NCBI GenBank assembly: GCA_902796865.1
Contig: CADBQZ010000126.1
Coordinates: 1-6,331 of the forward strand
Source: an uncultured Ruminococcus sp.
GTDB lineage: Bacteria; Bacillota; Clostridia; Oscillospirales; Ruminococcaceae
Direction of reading: 5' to 3'
Length of the DNA: 6,331 nucleotides
This document shows positions 5,304-6,331 of this stretch, one piece after another (position 1 is the first letter of the stretch; the number at the start of each line of letters is the position of its first letter). The translations under genes were made by a program, and so were the position numbers. Under the pieces are notes generated by a model, which was given only the letters and a program-made list of their open reading frames with translations, did no database searches and was not told the origin of the DNA.

Positions 5304-5903
5304 TTACCTCCCTTTATCCTGCATTTTTTCTGTCATCTGTTTTAATCCTTCAAGGTCTGTCATAGTATTCAATACCTCAAGCATTGAATTTGCAGACAGC
5401 ATCTCCGGCAGTTTTAAATAATTCAAAAGCATACGGCGCTTGTCACTGCTTCCTTTTCCACCGCTAAGCCCAAGCGAAAACATATCGGATTTTGTTATCT
5501 TTTTATGTTCCTCCACAATACTTTCGCCTGTTCTGATACCTGCTTTTTCAAAAGCTTCTATCAGAACTTTCGTATCCATACCCTCAACACCCAGTTTTCC
5601 TTCAGCAGATGGTTTTATTTTTCTTTTTTCCTTGCCGAATATATCAGGTATATATACATTTTTTATACTTCCCTTTCTGACAGCGCCTTTTATATGATTT
5701 CTTATTATAAACCCTGCACTGTCTGAATCGGTAAGTATCACAATACCTGTTTTTTCAGCATAATACCGTATAAGTGCAAGCTTTTCCTTATCCTTGAAAA
5801 TGCCAAAGCCATCTGTAACTATTATAACTGCATCTATCAAAGATGAAAGTCTTATTTTATCATATTTCCCTTCTACGATCACAGCCTCATGAAGCTTTAT
5901 CAT
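5304..5903 (-). CDS. rnmV: Ribonuclease M5 (5S rRNA maturation)
   Basis: RNase M5 makes the final cuts that release mature 5S rRNA from its precursor in low-GC Gram-positive bacteria, in the cytoplasm and with ribosomal protein L18 bound. The 199-residue product starts with a TOPRIM domain: HEAVIVEGKYDK (5-16, catalytic E11), VIIVTDGFGIF (26-36) and ILTDSDSAG (56-64, the D-x-D metal site D59/D61). Then come the RNase M5-specific KRKIKPSAEGKLGVEGM (93-109) and a C-terminal domain with SDMFSLGLSGGKGSSDKRR (139-157). Length is near the usual 180-200. ATG 5903 overlaps the holA stop by one base (TAATG), with AAGGGGA (5908-5914) as ribosome site. In many Bacillota this gene sits beside tatD and rsmA (ksgA); here it lies between holA and a membrane acyltransferase, an unusual but not functionally alarming setting. 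A primase-related DnaG-like protein is excluded by the GKLGVE and C-terminal motifs. Confidence 0.94.
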   Translation of the reverse strand: MIKLHEAVIVEGKYDKIRLSSLIDAVIIVTDGFGIFKDKEKLALIRYYAEKTGIVILTDSDSAGFIIRNHIKGAVRKGSIKNVYIPDIFGKEKRKIKPSAEGKLGVEGMDTKVLIEAFEKAGIRTGESIVEEHKKITKSDMFSLGLSGGKGSSDKRRMLLNYLKLPEMLSANSMLEVLNTMTDLEGLKQMTEKMQDKGR

Positions 5904-6331
5904 TATTGTCCCCTTACTGCCATAAGCATTTGTGTGAGCATTTTTTCAAGTACCGTCTTTTGCGAAAATGACGAACTTTTAAGTGTTCTGTCTGCATCAC
6001 ACAATATATTCATACACCTTCTTAAATTTTCCGCAGATATTCTCCGGCAGTCACGCAAAGCATTATCAACTGCAAACGAGCGCCCTTTATAATTAAAATC
6101 CTCTGCTATCTCTTTAGAGCGCTTATTTGCTGTCAAAGCGATCTTTGCTCTGTAAAGATCAAGAAATGACATTGTTATTGCTGATACGACTGCAACAGGC
6201 TCACTGCGCCTGTTTAATAAACTATCTAAATAATAAAAACTCTTTTCTCCATCCATAGCTATTACAGCTCTTGCAAGCTTGAAAGCATCCGTCTCTATCT
6301 GTCCTGAAACAAGTGAATCAATATCAGATGA
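5903..6331 (-). CDS. holA: DNA polymerase III subunit delta, C-terminal part
   Basis: The visible 142 residues are the C-terminal portion of the delta subunit of the clamp loader, which opens the beta sliding clamp during replication. The frame is open to the right edge (SSDIDSLVSGQIETDAFKLA... continuing through 6331), so the start is outside the window; the ATG at 6256 is an internal Met and not the start. Typical delta features are the F-K-L-A-x-A-V-x-x-x-D segment, YYLDSLLNRRSEPVAVVSAI (the usual L-x-x-L-L-x-x-G-E-x-P helix pair), a following F-L-D-L-Y-R-A-K helix, and a last collar-domain stretch AVDNALRDCRRISAENLRRC. The usual GEEP-like turn is RRSEP here. The gene ends in TAA overlapping the rnmV start codon. 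Identification rests on this helix pattern and not on the N-terminal clamp-binding domain, which is not visible. Confidence 0.85.
   Translation of the reverse strand, partial: SSDIDSLVSGQIETDAFKLARAVIAMDGEKSFYYLDSLLNRRSEPVAVVSAITMSFLDLYRAKIALTANKRSKEIAEDFNYKGRSFAVDNALRDCRRISAENLRRCMNILCDADRTLKSSSFSQKTVLEKMLTQMLMAVRGQ

Noticed and set aside
5440..5726. Two overlapping plus-strand open frames opposite rnmV
   Set aside because: They are antisense shadows of conserved RNase M5 codons, rich in Phe and Ser as expected from complementary reading.
5903..6256. A complete 117-residue gene starting at ATG 6256
   Set aside because: The frame continues open to the window edge with delta-subunit-like residues, and no ribosome site precedes this Met; it is the C-terminal part of holA.

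Overview
The window is a low-GC, densely packed stretch whose genes are all on the minus strand. The proteins resemble those of Clostridia (Bacillota): RNase M5, an MBOAT/DHHW pair, and an NHLM-type secretion adaptor. The AT-rich spacers and AAGGGGA/GGGAGG ribosome sites agree with this. An Oscillospiraceae/Ruminococcus-like gut or rumen anaerobe is my best guess, from family resemblance only.

Reading in the direction of transcription, from right to left, the window opens inside holA (DNA polymerase III delta subunit, 6331 to 5903). Five more genes follow with junctions of -1 to 15 bases: rnmV (ribonuclease M5), an MBOAT O-acyltransferase, a DHHW/AlgX-like SGNH protein, a histidine phosphatase and a GNAT N-acetyltransferase. 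The run ends at a clear hairpin terminator at 1441-1476. The spacing indicates one operon, with its promoter outside the window. It joins replication and rRNA-maturation genes to a two-gene surface-acylation module: the membrane MBOAT would bring acyl groups across the membrane and the anchored DHHW protein would pass them to an extracellular polymer. The last two genes are small accessory enzymes of unknown substrate.

A spacer of about 450 bases between the terminator and the next promoter (1040-1430 and flanks) is extremely AT-rich, about 15-18% G+C where counted, and holds no convincing gene. At its left end is a near-consensus promoter (TTTACA, 17 bases, TATAAT with an extended TG) overlapping a 41-base near-palindrome. 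This promoter drives a separate Sfp-type 4'-phosphopantetheinyl transferase gene (954-385), closed by an 11-bp-stem terminator at 354-379.

The left 322 bases, read on the minus strand, encode the N-terminal part of an HlyD-like adaptor of the NHLM/NHLP peptide-export type. It has no visible start codon and appears to need a one-base frameshift correction near 291-293, so it looks like a disrupted gene that begins directly behind the phosphopantetheinyl transferase terminator. Its base composition (about 45-48% G+C where counted) is richer than that of its neighbours. This is the least ordinary part of the window. I do not see a clearly new multi-gene system; the best candidates for a second look are the broken secretion gene, the holA-rnmV-acylation operon, and the promoter/palindrome/start arrangement of the phosphopantetheinyl transferase.
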